A DNA stretch of 64,000 nucleotides from Incurvaria masculella (lineage: Eukaryota; Arthropoda; Insecta; Lepidoptera; Incurvariidae): positions 8,269,001 through 8,333,000 of the forward strand of contig OX335652.1 in NCBI GenBank assembly GCA_946894095.1, written 5' to 3'. Positions 1-11,455 of this stretch are shown piece by piece. Position numbers and translations under genes: made by a program. How positions within the stretch are numbered: position 1 is the stretch's first letter; every line of letters begins with the position of its first letter. The notes under the pieces were generated by a model. That model was not told where the DNA came from. It worked only from the letters and a program-made list of their open reading frames with translations, and did not search any database.

Positions 1-19
1 GGAATGAAAATTACAAAGT

Positions 20-412
20 TGGTAGGGCTTAAGCCCGCCCAGGTTGGTACCATGGAATTGAATAAAAATATGGTCGAAGCGGCAATGAAAATTTGTCCGT
101 GTTTTCTATCCAGTTCAATGTAGCCGTGCTCGTAAAGGCAAGGTCTTGGCATGGCACCTCATTCCTTTGGTCATGCGGCGTGTTGGGTTAATATAATAAC
201 TATTCAGGGTATCTTCCTCCAATTACTGATTATCTTAATCCGTACTTTAAAGGCATACATCCGTACATTGCCATCTTGCAATCGATACCAGTACATGATA
301 ATCAGCACTTTAGCAATAAAAGCCCTTTAAGTGTAAATGAAATTAAATCAGCACTCGGTGAAAACCAAGTTTATTCGTATTGGCCATCCTTGTTAGTTAC
401 ATAAAAAAAACG
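20..412 (+). mobile_element. SINE copy (Metulj-like family), interrupted
   Basis: The body of a dispersed SINE runs from about 20 to 205: GGTAGGGCTTAAGCCCGCCC, then GGTCGAAGCGGCAATGAAAA, the CAGTTCAATGTAGCCGTGCT block and TGGCATGGCACCT. The expected tail (CATCC, TTAGTTACATAAAAAAAAC) appears only at about 381-412. The roughly 175 bases between match no other copy and look like a later insertion or replacement. At least ten relatives lie in this window. The resemblance to Metulj SINEs (GGTAGGGCTT start, GGTACCA, TAGTTCC block) is from memory; the family is certain, the name less so. Confidence 0.7.
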
Positions 413-1339
413 AACCGGGGAGCCCGCAAAAATCTGGAATGGCATACTCTAACTGACACTGAGTTTAATAGGCATACACTGTAGAGAAGGTAACGGGTTC
501 CCTAATTTTACCTACGGAGCTCTGCAATACATCAATAAAATCGAAATTACAGAAACATCGCCAACAGCTCTATCACCCTCAAGTGGTTCGAACAGTAAAC
601 AACTTCTGAATAGCTGATCTAATGATATTGTAAGTGCAGAGGTCATCACTGCTGTTATCTAGAATGGAATGCTATAGGAGCGAGTCGAGTCGAGGGCACA
701 CTCTTGACTGATACCTTTGTTAGGAGATTGATGGGTGACATTGATGGCACGATATTGGGATGAACTTCTGTGGTAGATGCACGTGCAGCCGTGAACGGTG
801 AGTGGATCGGATCTTTTCTCGTCTAAGGATGTGCTTTTGTATATGAATGTCGGCGTCAAGTGGTTAATTATAGGCCACTCAACTGATTAGATAGGTATTT
901 TATAGAACGCCGCCATTCAATTGAATGGCAAAAAGATGCTAATCCAATCAATGTGTAAGCATAACCATAATACCGTAAATGGGCTACTAGACGCCATCAT
1001 AACAAATTCGAATGTTAAGTATACTCGAAATAACCTTAACTTAAATAAGCCATTAAAATTTAATAAAAATATAAACAGCAATTAACCTATTTCCATCGAG
1101 GTTTTACTTAAAAGAGGTAAAGATTATTTTTTATATTGATTATATTATGTCAAGGTTATTGTATACAATATGTTGTTAGAAACTCAATTTACATAACCCG
1201 GTAGCTTTTCAAAGATTTGTTTCCATAAGGCGAGCTTTCTATCATTCAACACGAACAATTTACGTTCTAGGCGAATAATTGAATGCTAATGCTTATTAGT
1301 ATTATGTATAAGCAGGTAGACAGGCAGCAGACAGAAAGA
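413..1339. other. unassigned AT-rich stretch
   Basis: No coding signal, RNA gene or recognisable repeat was seen here. Short ORFs in it lack codon structure and are treated as chance. Confidence 0.4.
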
Positions 1340-1830
1340 CAAAAATCTGGAATGGGTGAAATTTCCACTCTGGAATGGTTATATTTCCACCCCGGTGTAG
1401 CTATAATCAAAGATAAAACTAATAACTATAATTTCTCTCTGGAATGGCGGGTACTCCGAGAAGTCGCAAACTTCTTAAATCGGATCCATGTTTTCATTAA
1501 ATTTTCCAGAGGGCAATAAAAAAAGGTCGCCGGTCCGGAATGGGGGGCACTCCGAGAATCGGATCCAAATTTTAATTGACAAGTTCGAGTGAGCGAAAAA
1601 AAAAAACCTCGTGCGGCCAATTTTGGTAAGGTTCTTCTCTGAAACGACTATTATGCGGTGTGGAATTACTATTCAGCCACCTGAAATGACTATAACAAGC
1701 CGGAATGAATATAACTTAATGAGGAGTGGAAATGGGAATAGGACTGTAAGGCTGATGAGGAGTGTCAAAAGGAGTCACTAAAGCAAAGGGAGTGTGTTCT
1801 CGGAACAGGGTGCAAACGCAGATGGACACG
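1340..1830 (+). repeat. GGAATGG-rich dispersed repeat, copy 1
   Basis: Many spaced copies of TGGAATGG (CTGGAATGGGTGAAATTTCC, CTGGAATGGTTATATTTCCA) are followed by GGAATTACTATTCA, CCGGAATGAATATAACTTAA and TGAGGAGTG. The same order of motifs recurs at 5549-5950, so this is a dispersed element and not a simple satellite. No coding capacity or termini were identified. Confidence 0.65.
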
Positions 1831-1852
1831 GAATGACCCATCGCTTGAGCCC

Positions 1853-2080
1853 GTAGTCCCAGCTGTCACCTAAATTGGCGTTTACGGCAAACCGATCGAC
1901 TGACGTTTTCAAATTTATGGAGAAATTTAAGAGTGCGCGCAGTGGGCGTTAAGCGAATTGACTTTGACAGCCTGAAGAAGTAATACCATAGAATATATAG
2001 TAAAAACTTGCATGGAGTTTGACGTTTTTACGGAACTTCGAAGTTCCGTAAACGCCAGTTTAGGTGACAACTGGGACTAC
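1853..2080. mobile_element. MITE with TIR of about 35 bp (GTCACCTAAATTGGCG family)
   Basis: The left end reads GTAGTCCCAGCTGTCACCTA and continues AATTGGCGTTTACGG. The right end, at about 2046-2080, is its reverse complement with two or three changes. The interior has no ORF. This is one of the two clearest full-length members of a family also seen at 2110, 25023, 38278, 41710, 43070 and 60578. Confidence 0.75.
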
Positions 2081-2109
2081 CAGCTCAGTATATTATTTGC
2101 CATCGCTAC

Positions 2110-2290
2110 TACATACGCTTTAATGTTGCCGTTTACTTCTTAGATGAATCTTAGGTTTACTTCTCGTTTTCATACAAAACGGTAGTCCGTATTTGTTTTT
2201 GACAGTTGAAGTTTTGAATCAAACTCGTATGAGTTTGACGTTTTTCCATAACTCCAAAATTCCGAAAATGCCAAATTAGGTGAGAAGGTC
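2110..2290. mobile_element. partial MITE (GTCACCTAAATTGGCG family)
   Basis: A diverged partial copy, recognised by the internal blocks TTTCATACAAAACGGTAGTC and GTTTGACGTTTTTCC and by the end AATGCCAAATTAGGTGAGAA. It lies less than 100 bases downstream of the chitin-binding exon in the gene's direction, so it sits in that gene's intron or 3' flank. Confidence 0.55.
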
Positions 2291-2369
2291 GGACAACCCC
2301 TACCGGCATGCCCACGGTTTCTCTGAGTATTTCACTTGATCGCTGCACAGAATAGCTTAGAGATCTCAC

Positions 2370-2520
2370 CGATGAGAAGATTCGCGCCGTAGTCGCTCTC
2401 CGCCTTGGAGCAGTTGACCATGTACCAGTGGTCGCACACCAGCATCCGCTGCTGGAATAGCGTCGTGTTGGGGCACGTGTACGTGAACTGGCGACCCATG
2501 CCGTCGCACATGTGGTACAC
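2370..2520 (-). CDS. internal exon of a chitin-binding type-2 (peritrophin-A/CBM14) domain protein
   Basis: The exon encodes about 50 residues, VYHMCDG through DYGANLLIG, with four cysteines spaced C-x10-C-x12-C-x7-C (residues 5, 16, 29, 37). Core motifs are CPNTTLFQQRMLVCDHWY and MVNCSKAESDYGANLLIG. CBM14 domains use six cysteines in three disulfides and bind chitin in extracellular cuticle or peritrophic matrix proteins; the first two cysteines should lie in the upstream exon, which should end just before VYHMC. On the minus strand the exon follows a TTTGTCGTTTCAG acceptor and ends at a CATCG/GTGAGA donor, giving 151 nt, so the next exon starts one base into a codon. Past the donor the frame soon reaches a stop. 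Neighbouring exons were not found; introns may be long or lie outside the window. Confidence 0.85.
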
Positions 2521-2589
2521 CTGAAACGACAAACGCCACGTTAAAAACGGTAGCTCGGCGGCGGCAGCCTCGGGGTTGAGCGACACTGG

Positions 2590-4477
2590 GCGCGTGTTGG
2601 TTCTGCATGGGTGGCCATTCGACTGTCAGCCTTGTTGCGGGAGTGTATTTAGCTGGTCTACCGGGCAACAGATAAATAAACAACAATAATACTAGTAACA
2701 AAAATGGTGTGTATGCTTAGATATTTTTTATTCTGTTCCTCATATAAGAAATGGAAACTTTGCAGCTATACATTTTTTTTTAATGAAAAACCGGTATGGG
2801 TGACTGAGCTGAGGACCAAAGGGGCCAAGAAAAGCCAAAAGCACCTCGCCTCACGAACCACTCTCAGCATGGTATCGAGCTTGTTCAAATTAAGCTTATT
2901 GGTACTTTGTGCTTTCTACTAGTAGTAATGGTAAATACTTAATATTAATGACACAAACAATAAAATGAATGTTTTCAAAACAGGTACCAATACACACAGC
3001 CCTGCAAGCAATGGCAAACACTTTTGCTAACTTAGTGGACGTTAAAATAACATCTCAGCGAATTTTTTCGTCAGTTCTTCGCAAGGTTCTTCGCTTCGAT
3101 TGTTGAACTGGCGTATGACCAATCCAAGTGCAGTTTACTGTCTGCGGATTATGAAGAAGCAATAAACAATTATCCAAGGGTACGCCCTTATTTTGCCAGT
3201 GAAACTTATAATAATCATAAATAAGCATTTTTACGACTGTGCTATTAGACGGTCTACCATCTACCGTCTACCGTCTACCGAAGCTGCAAAAGACCCACCA
3301 TATCGGTTCGTTCAGTACCGGAATGTGGACAGTGTATTTAAGGACCAAGTGAAGTTTGGTTAGGGTCACCTGATTGATAAAGAGAGAGTGCCCTGCCTCT
3401 TGAACTATGATAGAATGGAGCGAAGGAATGGTTCCGATATGGCTACACACAAATTAACTTGCTATGTGACTCTTCAACCGATAAAGGAACAGAACCGATT
3501 TTTGCTGGCCTTTTTTGTGCATCCATTTCCTATGTGATGTGTTAAATTAGCGCCACTAAAACCACCGCGGGTTTTCCTTAAAACGGATGACCGTGTCATG
3601 CTAGCTGATCACGCAAAGTACACGACTTTGAGCTGCAAAATTAATACAACACGCACCGTTGATCAGCGATTACGTTACAAGATGAATAACTAAAAGTCAC
3701 GACCGACCACCGAATGACTCGGCCAATTATGATTGCATTATGTAGAATCATGCGAGCAATTTGTTCAATGTCAAACAGCACGCAGTGGTCGGTCGTTGAC
3801 TCCGCGGAAGCGGCGCGGCGCGTTTCCGACACCACGAAAAAGCCTTCGAGGACGCGGCCAGAGACGCGGCGGAGGCCGGTATCAAGCGTGTGATGTAACG
3901 AATACGGAAGATCCAACTAATTGCAAACTGTTATTAGCGGAGCGAAATGATAGATAATGTTATTGATTTGTTTATGTTGCTTAGCTTAGACCCACTTAGC
4001 GGCTGTGCGTTGATTGCATGCAAATTATTGTATTAGAAACTAGAAGTATGCCCGCGGGTCCACCCACGCTAAATTTTAATTTTAAAGTTATTTTTTAGCA
4101 AAGGAGATGGACCAAATTTGTATGCAGACTAGATAATCAATGGCGCAGGGTGGCCATTAATAAAACATATACTAATGTGTAGGCCTTGACTATATGTAGA
4201 ATACCCTAATAATGGTTATTGCTTTAAGGCATGAGAAAACTAACATAAAGGTATTCCTATTATAGTTCTTATCAATTTATTCAATTAATGTACTAAGTTA
4301 TATGCGGACGTTCAGACAGGCATATGCCCGGAGTAACATTTAATGAATACGAGTTAGCAAGCAAAATTTACAATTTTAGTTAGTAAAATAATTGTGTTTC
4401 CAATCGAAACTTTGATCAAGTTTCATACAATGGTACGTGGTTGATGCTAAAACTGTGTATACAAACATAAAAAGAAA
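2590..4477. other. non-coding stretch, intron or 5' side of the chitin-binding gene
   Basis: No second chitin-binding exon could be recognised. A short TCTACCG tandem (about 3254-3280) and a CpG-rich patch (about 3740-3890, with GCGGCGCGGCGCG) are the only compositional oddities. ORFs across the CpG patch match no known family. Confidence 0.4.
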
Positions 4478-4927
4478 TAACCGACTTCAAAGAAAAAGCA
4501 CTAAAAAGTAAAAAATAATTGCCATGAATTGTGACATGTATGTATGTATAATCAACCGTGAAGCAAGGACACATTAATTGAAGAAAGAGCCCAGTAAAAA
4601 GAACTACTTTACGAATATACTGTAAGGCTGGCTACTTCAATTAATGTGTCCTTGCTTCACAGTTGATTATACATACATACATGTCACATTCCTTGGAATA
4701 AGCGACGTACCTGCTTAGTACGAAAAAGTATATTTACTTAATAATTGCCATTCTTGTAGTTACGATTTTTGTTATTTTTTGAGTCGGCGTCAGTCGGGCA
4801 CGCGCTGCGCCAATCAAGAGAACCTTGGCTACCTTGGCTCACACCGACTCAAAAAATTACAAAAATCGTAACTACAAAAATGGCAATTATTTTTTACTTT
4901 TTAGTGCTTTTTCTTTGAAGTCGGTTA
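4478..4927. mobile_element. foldback element with TAACCGACTTCAAA termini and two inner hairpins
   Basis: The outer arms at 4478-4525 and 4880-4927 are perfect inverted repeats of 48 bp, starting TAACCGACTTCAAAG. Between them lie two more hairpins: arms at about 4530-4583 and 4636-4690 (containing AAGCAAGGACACATTAATTG), and arms at about 4741-4792 and 4840-4888 (containing GTAGTTACGATTTTTG). TTTGAAGTCGGTTA is a common lepidopteran repeat end. There is no ORF; mobilisation, if any, would be by another element. Confidence 0.75.
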
Positions 4928-5256
4928 TTTTTTTTGTAATTTTTTTTTATTTGTTTATTTTTAGTGAGTTTTCCAATCAAAAAAGAATCACCGAAATCGG
5001 TTGGCGTTATATTTACTTATTCGTCTATTTGTCGTGCACATCTTAATATAAATTTAAGACTTATATGATTTTCTCATGGATATCATTGTTAGAACTTAAC
5101 TAAATTAAAATGGGACCACTTGGGAAGCACTAGCTTTCATTTAAAAAAATATTCATCAAAATCGGTTCACCCAGGCAAAAGTTATTAGGTGACAAACATA
5201 AAATAAAACGTACAGACGAATTGAGAACCTCCTCCTTTTTTGAAGTCGGTTAAAAA
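4928..5256 (+). repeat. tail of the GAAGTCGGTTA repeat family
   Basis: The segment contains CACCGAAATCGGTTGGCG, ATCAAAATCGGTTCACCCAG and the terminal block GAACCTCCTCCTTTTTTGAA followed by GTCGGTTAAAAA. It continues from the foldback to the left, suggesting that the foldback occupies the 5' half of a longer dispersed repeat. Non-coding. Confidence 0.6.
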
Positions 5257-5472
5257 GGCGTACGTCATGGGGAAAAGTTAAGTTATAAAAAAAACAGACG
5301 TAGCTCTCAGTTGATTTATTAAATGTCCAAAATTTCATATTTTTTTCTTAATTTGACTGAGAAAACGGACACGAGCCATTTTATGGAACCACAGATTAAG
5401 TGAATTGATCAGTGTATGGAACTTAATCACATCATTATCCTCTTAGAATAGTGCCATATGGTAAGAATCAAT

Positions 5473-5548
5473 TATTGTTGAAGCGGCAATGAAAATATGT
5501 CCGTGTTTTCCATCCCAGTATAATGTAGCCGTGCTCATAAAGGGAATA
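5473..5548 (+). mobile_element. truncated SINE body (Metulj-like family)
   Basis: GAAGCGGCAATGAAAATATG, GTGTTTTCCATCCCAG and ATGTAGCCGTGCTCATAAAG match the SINE body. The copy stops abruptly and joins the GGAATGG repeat. Confidence 0.6.
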
Positions 5549-5950
5549 TCTGGAATGGTTACATTTCCAATCCGGAATGGTTGCAACTCCACCCCGGAGA
5601 GGCTAAAATTTCACTCCGGAATTGCTATATCGAAATGGTGAAAGTTTACAATCGGATCCAAGTCGACGAGAAACCGCAAAAATCTTTATTTGGATCTAGG
5701 TTTTATTTTGAATGAGCAATAAAAAGGTCGTGGGGCCGATTTGGGTATGGTTCTCCTCTGGAATAACTATTATGCGGGTTGGAATTAGTATTCATCTGCA
5801 TGGAATGAATGAGCCGGAATGGATATAACTTAATGAGGAGTGGGAATAGGAATAGAAGTCAGTAAGGCTAATGAGGAGTGTCAAAAAGTGTCAAAAGCAG
5901 AGGAGCGGGTTAGCGGAATGGGGTGGTCCCGGAATGATCTATCGCTAATA
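5549..5950 (+). repeat. GGAATGG-rich dispersed repeat, copy 2
   Basis: The motifs match the copy at 1340-1830 in the same order: TCTGGAATGGTTACATTTCC, GGGCCGATTTGGGTATGGTT, CGGAATGGATATAACTTAAT and GAGGAGTGTCAAAA. Confidence 0.65.
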
Positions 5951-7739
5951 GGTGCCATATCAGGACGTCGCAGCCGTTATCTATTATTTCATCATCATCA
6001 TTCAACATCCACAAATATATTATGTTGAAACTTATTTTGGTTTGTTTCACCATTTCCCAGGTTCGACTAAAAAATACACCACCGGAAAATTAAAATACAA
6101 ATATGCCGGAAACAATAACAACTGTGCTGTTGTAAATAATGTAAGGTGACCTTTGAGTCGTCAGATTGATAGGTCCCTGATGGATGCAGATCACTGGCGA
6201 CCTCGCGTCACGTCACACGACGTCACGAACCCTCGCGGCGCAGGCGTCTCCGTGACCAACATCACGGACTATTTCAATTTAAATGTTAAGCTTTAAAGAT
6301 ACATATTAATTCAAAATGTTACTTAATATGTACTTATTCTGCCATACGAACTGGCAATTGAAATGTTATTGCATGATATGCATCAATTTGCGGCATGCGT
6401 GTTTACATTCAGAGAGCCTAGGGACCATGTTATTAATCTCAATACGGATTTTTATCGCGGTGTGTAAATTAATTTAGGAAGGCGATTTCGGGTGAACAAT
6501 AACCACTCCTCAAATGCCTACTTATCCTTAATTAGACTTAATCTCATTTGTTGTCTACCCGCCCATTTTTATTATTGGTGTTGGTGGACCTTCATAGCTA
6601 AATGAAAAGCAAATACGGACAATTTTAATTGCAATGGCGATGGTAGAAACCCCACTATCGCAATTTCCCTTAACTGTACCACCCAGTAGGTAGAAATACA
6701 CTTCTTAGTGCATAGTTTTACATGGGTTTTTTTCTAAATAATATAGAATACTAAGCCACATCATAGCGAATAAGGCATTACCCAAGGTCGCACCCTTGAA
6801 CTGAAAGAAGCAGCATTTAAACCCATTCGGTACAAACCCCTGTACAAATAATATTAATTCCCCCCCCCCCCCCCCCAATGCCTTAGTTCCCCCCTTAACC
6901 TTGGTCTACGCATCTATCTTCACTTCTGTCGTAACCATAACGAGGCAGCACCTCTTCCGCCCACGCGACTCTACTCTTCGCCACTTCGCACCGAAAGTTC
7001 AAGGTGGTCTCCGTCTCCCAACCGTCCAAAACTGGTTCACACCGACCGATCTGGCGCTTCTGATTCAATTGATTTTATTTTAATTCGTTTATTTTAAGCC
7101 GATTCTATTAATGAATGGCGTTATTCAATCGACACCTTCATAAGTGTACGCCTAGTGACTGTGCGGAACCTAAACTAACCTAACCTAACGTGTCCTTAGA
7201 AGCCTCGAAATGAATTGATTTTAAATACATGCTTGTGTAGTTTATCTATGTTATAATTTAAGTTCGGCGATTGACTTTGACGTCTATCGGAGTGCCACAC
7301 GGAATGAGTGGCACGATAACATTTCGATGTGGTTCCGAATTTAAGGCTAACGAAATATTACATATATATTTTTATAAGCGATCCGTAAATGCACCAGAAT
7401 AGGTCGGCACGTATTAACTGATTCAGTGAGGAGTTCAGGAGTGAGTATCCTGTATGTAAACTAATTAACGCAGGAATTTGCCTAAAGAAGCACCATTTCA
7501 CAAAGTTCACACAAGTGGTGTCAGGAGAATTTGCTTACCGTGCTAACGCAAAGAAACCACATTTCAGCAGCCAACATGTCTGGTGCAAGATCTAAGAAAT
7601 GTGTGCGTAGTAACAAGTAACTTAGTGTTACAAGGATTGGCCATAAACCTCGCAAACTATAAATCAGCAAGTACTGTTTGTTTGGAATATTGCAAGTTGT
7701 AAATCTTTTATTGGCCCATTTACGTAACACCTTACGAGT
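5951..7739. other. unassigned stretch with a poly-C run
   Basis: A run of 17 C lies at 6860-6876, followed by a C-rich patch to about 7000. A short CCTAA-like run (AACTAACCTAACCTAACG, near 7172-7190) resembles the insect telomeric repeat but is too short to call. A CpG-rich patch at about 6195-6260 holds GCGTCACGTCACACGACGTC. No gene was recognised. Confidence 0.4.
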
Positions 7740-7925
7740 TAGCTACGTACCTAGTGCAGCACTGTCGCTTCGACCATATTTACATCCAATGCGATGGTAT
7801 CAAACCGGGCGGGCTTAACCCTACCATCCATACATCCGAGAAAGATGTACGATGCTTGAATGGTGCGGGGATCGAACCCATGACCTCTGGCATGTAAGGC
7901 GAGTCCCCGTGCCCCTGAGAGCACA
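7740..7925 (-). mobile_element. SINE with tRNA-derived head (Metulj-like family)
   Basis: On the minus strand a tRNA-like head (about 7925-7860) carries a strong B box, GGGTTCGATCCCCGCACC, and an anticodon-loop-like CTTACAT (Val-type TAC). It is followed by GGTAGGGTTAAGCCCGCCCG and the GGTCGAAGCG body. This is the only copy here that keeps the tRNA part, so it shows the family was transcribed by RNA polymerase III. It ends in the body, without the A-rich tail. Confidence 0.75.
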
Positions 7926-8079
7926 ACATTGATCAATACATCTCAATACATCTCATTGAAGTCACGACACAAATTAATAGCACAAACTAGAGATCCGTTT
8001 TCGTATAAAATAAATAAAGTAAATTAAATTATATTAATTGTTATTATTATTCAGATTTTTTTAAGTTATCAATCACAAC

Positions 8080-8185
8080 ATAACGCCTGAACAGATTTCG
8101 ATTTAGACTGATTTTGAGTTCTTTCTATCCCGGGGAAAATTAATCCCGACATTGTCCCGAACGCAGTGGGGTACCGCAGCTAGTT
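8080..8185 (+). repeat. 3' end of the GGTACCGCAGCTAGT repeat family
   Basis: CGCCTGAACAGATTTCGATT, TTCTATCCCGGGGAAAATTA and the terminal GTACCGCAGCTAGTTT match the ends of the copies at 28160 and 33795. The class is undetermined; the CTAG/T end would suit a Helitron, but no convincing terminal hairpin was seen. Confidence 0.55.
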
Positions 8186-8190
8186 TGAAA

Positions 8191-10094
8191 TATTAATGAG
8201 ATTATTACTATACGAACTTTTCTCATGTGCGAATTTTAAATCACCTTAGAATTTTAAAAAGTCTCGTTAACAGCTATTAAATTAATAATTGATTTTACGT
8301 TAAGTGTGAAGACACATCACGAAGAAAATGGCCTTAAAAAATAATGGAGGCGGTGACTGCGGGGGCGGCAGAGGTGGAGGGGTGATGGTAGCCTCGCCGC
8401 GCGCCGCCTTGTCAGGTGTAATTAAAAGTATTGCTTGCCGATTGCACTTCGACTGTACCGAACATCCTCCCGCCCGAAAATACGCGAAATTCGAATGTTG
8501 TATAGAACATACCTTAGGTCGACAGTCTGGTAAGATCGTAGACATATATTTTTGCATTGAAAATGTTTTTTCGATCGCTTCAGTCTCAAGGAAAGTGTGA
8601 CCGGGGGCTAGCGGCATCCTCAATTATTTAGATAGAGAAATGAAATAGTGTCGAAAGGTTACAAACAGAGCTACAATACGACAAACATTTTTTTTTAATG
8701 TTTGTATTTTATTTATTTTTAAAAAAACGCCAACTTTTGACGGTTTCTTTTAGATTTTTTGTACATTTAGGCATTTCGTATCATTCTGACAGGTAAATTT
8801 TAGTTCACGAATAACACGTTGCTTGACAGTTAGTATGTTAAGAAATGCAACTAAACGTCTGTGCCTGTACACCTGGCGATTTAACTTACCATGATAAACC
8901 CTGAAGTCATTTTGTTATATCGTTGCATTTCATAAGAGATGCTTTGCAATGCATTAAATAAAAATAAATACGTTTCCACATTGCAAAAGTATTCTATAAT
9001 TATGTATTGATGCTTGATTGAAGTTCTGCCTTGATGTTTAGTGCCTTTATGAAATAAAGACGTTTTCAATGCGCCGAAATGTCAAGGGGCATGCGTATTT
9101 TTGTATTTACGTACCGTATGGTTTCACTAATGAAAATGGATCTATAACACTCAAAAAGGAAAAAGAACATGTAAATATTTTTATTAAGTTGACAAAAGAT
9201 ATTTGGTATATATTTTAGAAGAATTTAATAAATCTTATAATATAACAAGGGGAACAAATAATAAAACTTCACTAACTCTTATAAAACCATAGTCATCTGT
9301 CTGTATTTTTGCCTGCTTATAACTTGATAACATCTTACCAGTTATTGATGTTTTATACCTTTGACTACCTGGGCTCTTTCTAATAAATATAGATTATTCA
9401 CATAACATTACCTGCAAGCATGTTACGTATCGTCTATCACCAAATCGAATTGAAGCGATTTAGTGATAGGCAATTTGTGTCTCGCAATCAGCCTACTGAT
9501 AGGCGAGAGTTCGGGTTAATTATGAAACCCTATTCTTTCATAATAAACCCGAACTCTCCCCTGAGAACCCCCTAAGTGCTCTTGGAAGGACTGTTATCCA
9601 ACAGTTATAATATGATTCATGTAGATAGTCACATTATATGTAATGTTTTGTGTAATGTAATAAGAATGTAATGATTATCACAATCTTGTCGATTTAAAGT
9701 GCATGCATCTTTAAGCCTTACCATGACAAAGAACGTATTCTTTTTTCATTAATTTATCGATGGTATCAATGTAACCTTACGAAAATGTACTGGTGTGTAA
9801 CCCAAGGATGAGTTAAGAATATTATACAGCTCCGGGGTCCGACTAAGTGCGTGCATGGTTACAACATGCGTCGGTTAAAAATATTGTTCACTTACATTTT
9901 TAATATATCTTTGTTATATCGGCTTTTTTTAATTTATTTGGTTTGAAAAAGTCTCCACCTATGTTTATAGGTACCTATTTCAAGTTTTTAATGTGCCCAC
10001 GGTTAAAAAACCAATGCTGCGTGGATTTCGGCACGTTAAAATAATAAAATTACGCGCAATGCATTTTTCCTTGTGCATGTCGTAACATGGTACC
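8191..10094. other. unassigned AT-rich stretch with two adjacent hairpins
   Basis: No coding signal. Two hairpins follow each other: 9434-9469 (arms 14, one mismatch) and 9505-9558 (arms 23, one mismatch, loop about 8). A G-rich patch at 8344-8385 is encoded by GGAGGCGG-type triplets but matches no family. Confidence 0.45.
9505..9558. repeat. perfect-class hairpin
   Basis: GAGAGTTCGGGTTAATTATG and its near-complete reverse complement are separated by eight bases, with one mismatch in 23. The size suits a small-RNA precursor or a MITE relic; the sequence alone does not decide. Confidence 0.5.
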
Positions 10095-10312
10095 CACCGT
10101 AGGTGGGAGGGTTATTCTCGCCCGGGTTGGTGGAGAGCCATCGCATTGAATGAATAATGCAGGAAGCGGAGATGAAAATTGTCTGCGCTGATGATCCACT
10201 TCAATATCTAATATAAACTATAGCATGGCACCTAGTTGTCTTGTGGTATTCTGGGCTGATGTCATGACAGTACGTGTGGCATTAGCATCCATGTCTAGTT
10301 ACATAAAAAAAA
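10095..10312 (+). mobile_element. SINE copy (Metulj-like family)
   Basis: GGTGGGAGGGTTATTCTCGC, CATCGCATTGAATGAATAAT, GCATGGCACCTAGTT and the tail CATCCATGTCTAGTTACATA followed by A residues. The copy has no tRNA head and is diverged in the centre. Confidence 0.65.
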
Positions 10313-10835
10313 TACACTATCACCCTACTATGTAGGCCGATAATATTCAGTACTTCACTATCACTAAATGTTATATAATCCAACGTCTGGCGCATTAACT
10401 TACATATTACCTTTGAAATCATTGGTCTGGCGTCTGTCCGTCTGTTTTTCTGTCGGTTTGTCGGCTTATAGCTTGAATTCTTCTCATGAATTCTTTCCGT
10501 GAACAGATCTTTATACTTGTTACTAATTAATTATTTGCATCTGTGTTTTGTTGTCTGCCTTTGTTTTTCCTTCAAAATTTCCGCCCGAGGGGAGAGCAGT
10601 GAAGTTATCAATGACAAAAGTCTGAAGAAACCTGACTGTTTAGTCAAACTTTCACTTATTGGTATATCTGAATCTACCCATATCTGACAAGTTAAACGTA
10701 ACTTTCGTTGACTATTTCGGAGTTATCGTTGTCTACTACGCGGAGCGAGCTGAGCCTTCGCCCGCGCCCGAGAAGATTCTCCAGATGAAACCGAAAGTCG
10801 ATTACTCCGTTGAATGGGGCATTTGAGACATGCAT

Positions 10836-11455
10836 GAATTCGCCCGTCCATGAAATCTTCAGAATGTGTACAAATACAGGTTTTAAAAATGAATGACTCA
10901 GAATCTAACATTTTTTTTCCCCGGAACTTAGGTATTTTGGCCAAAAACACAAAATATGCGGTATCATTTGCTGCAAAAATGGCCCACCAAATTTCTTTTC
11001 AATGTCTAATAAAATGGGTTAATAGGTATATATGTGTTCAGGAATCCAACAATTTTTTTACACAAAAGCGGGTTTTTTTTAAAAAATACACAGTTTTCGC
11101 TCTCATAAAATCGGCATAATTGGCCAGCCCAATCTGTCGTCACACATTGTTTTTTAATTCTAATCAGATCGATAATTTCAAAGAATCCAACAAAATTGTT
11201 ACTGGCAACACATATATTTTGCAAATGCCCAAATAAAGTGAACAGCATAATTGGCCCGCGCACTTTTTGAAATATAATGACAATAAAAGATATAATCGAA
11301 GATACTTTTAACAGAATCCAACAAAAAAGTTACACGACCGTCAGTTTTGCAGCGTTTAACGCAACTTTGAATTTCGCGCTAAAACGGCAAGATGAGCGCG
11401 GGTGGTAGGCTGAGGCAGGCCGAAGCGGGACGGCAGCGGCGGCTGAGGCACGTGT
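10836..11455 (+). repeat. left arm of a 6-kb inverted-repeat structure
   Basis: CGCCCGTCCATGAAATCTTC at the outer end, then AGTCATT-type sequence, CAGGAATCCAACAATTTTTT, ATCGATAATTTCAAAGAATC and TTTCGCGCTAAAAC. The same order recurs inverted at 16260-16895 at high identity, with small indels. Open frames in the arm mirror those in the other arm and show no known domain. The inner edge is GC-rich (GGCAGCGGCGGCTGAGG). Confidence 0.75.

Noticed and set aside
7172..7190. CCTAA units resembling insect telomere repeats
   Set aside because: Only about three imperfect units; not enough to call an interstitial telomere.
8085..8185. Helitron assignment for the GGTACCGCAGCTAGT family
   Set aside because: The CTAG/T end fits, but no clear terminal hairpin or TC start was seen, so the class is left open.
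10640..10830. Plus-strand frame of about 60 codons just left of the inverted-repeat arm
   Set aside because: The reading looks protein-like, but no start, splice site or family could be supported.
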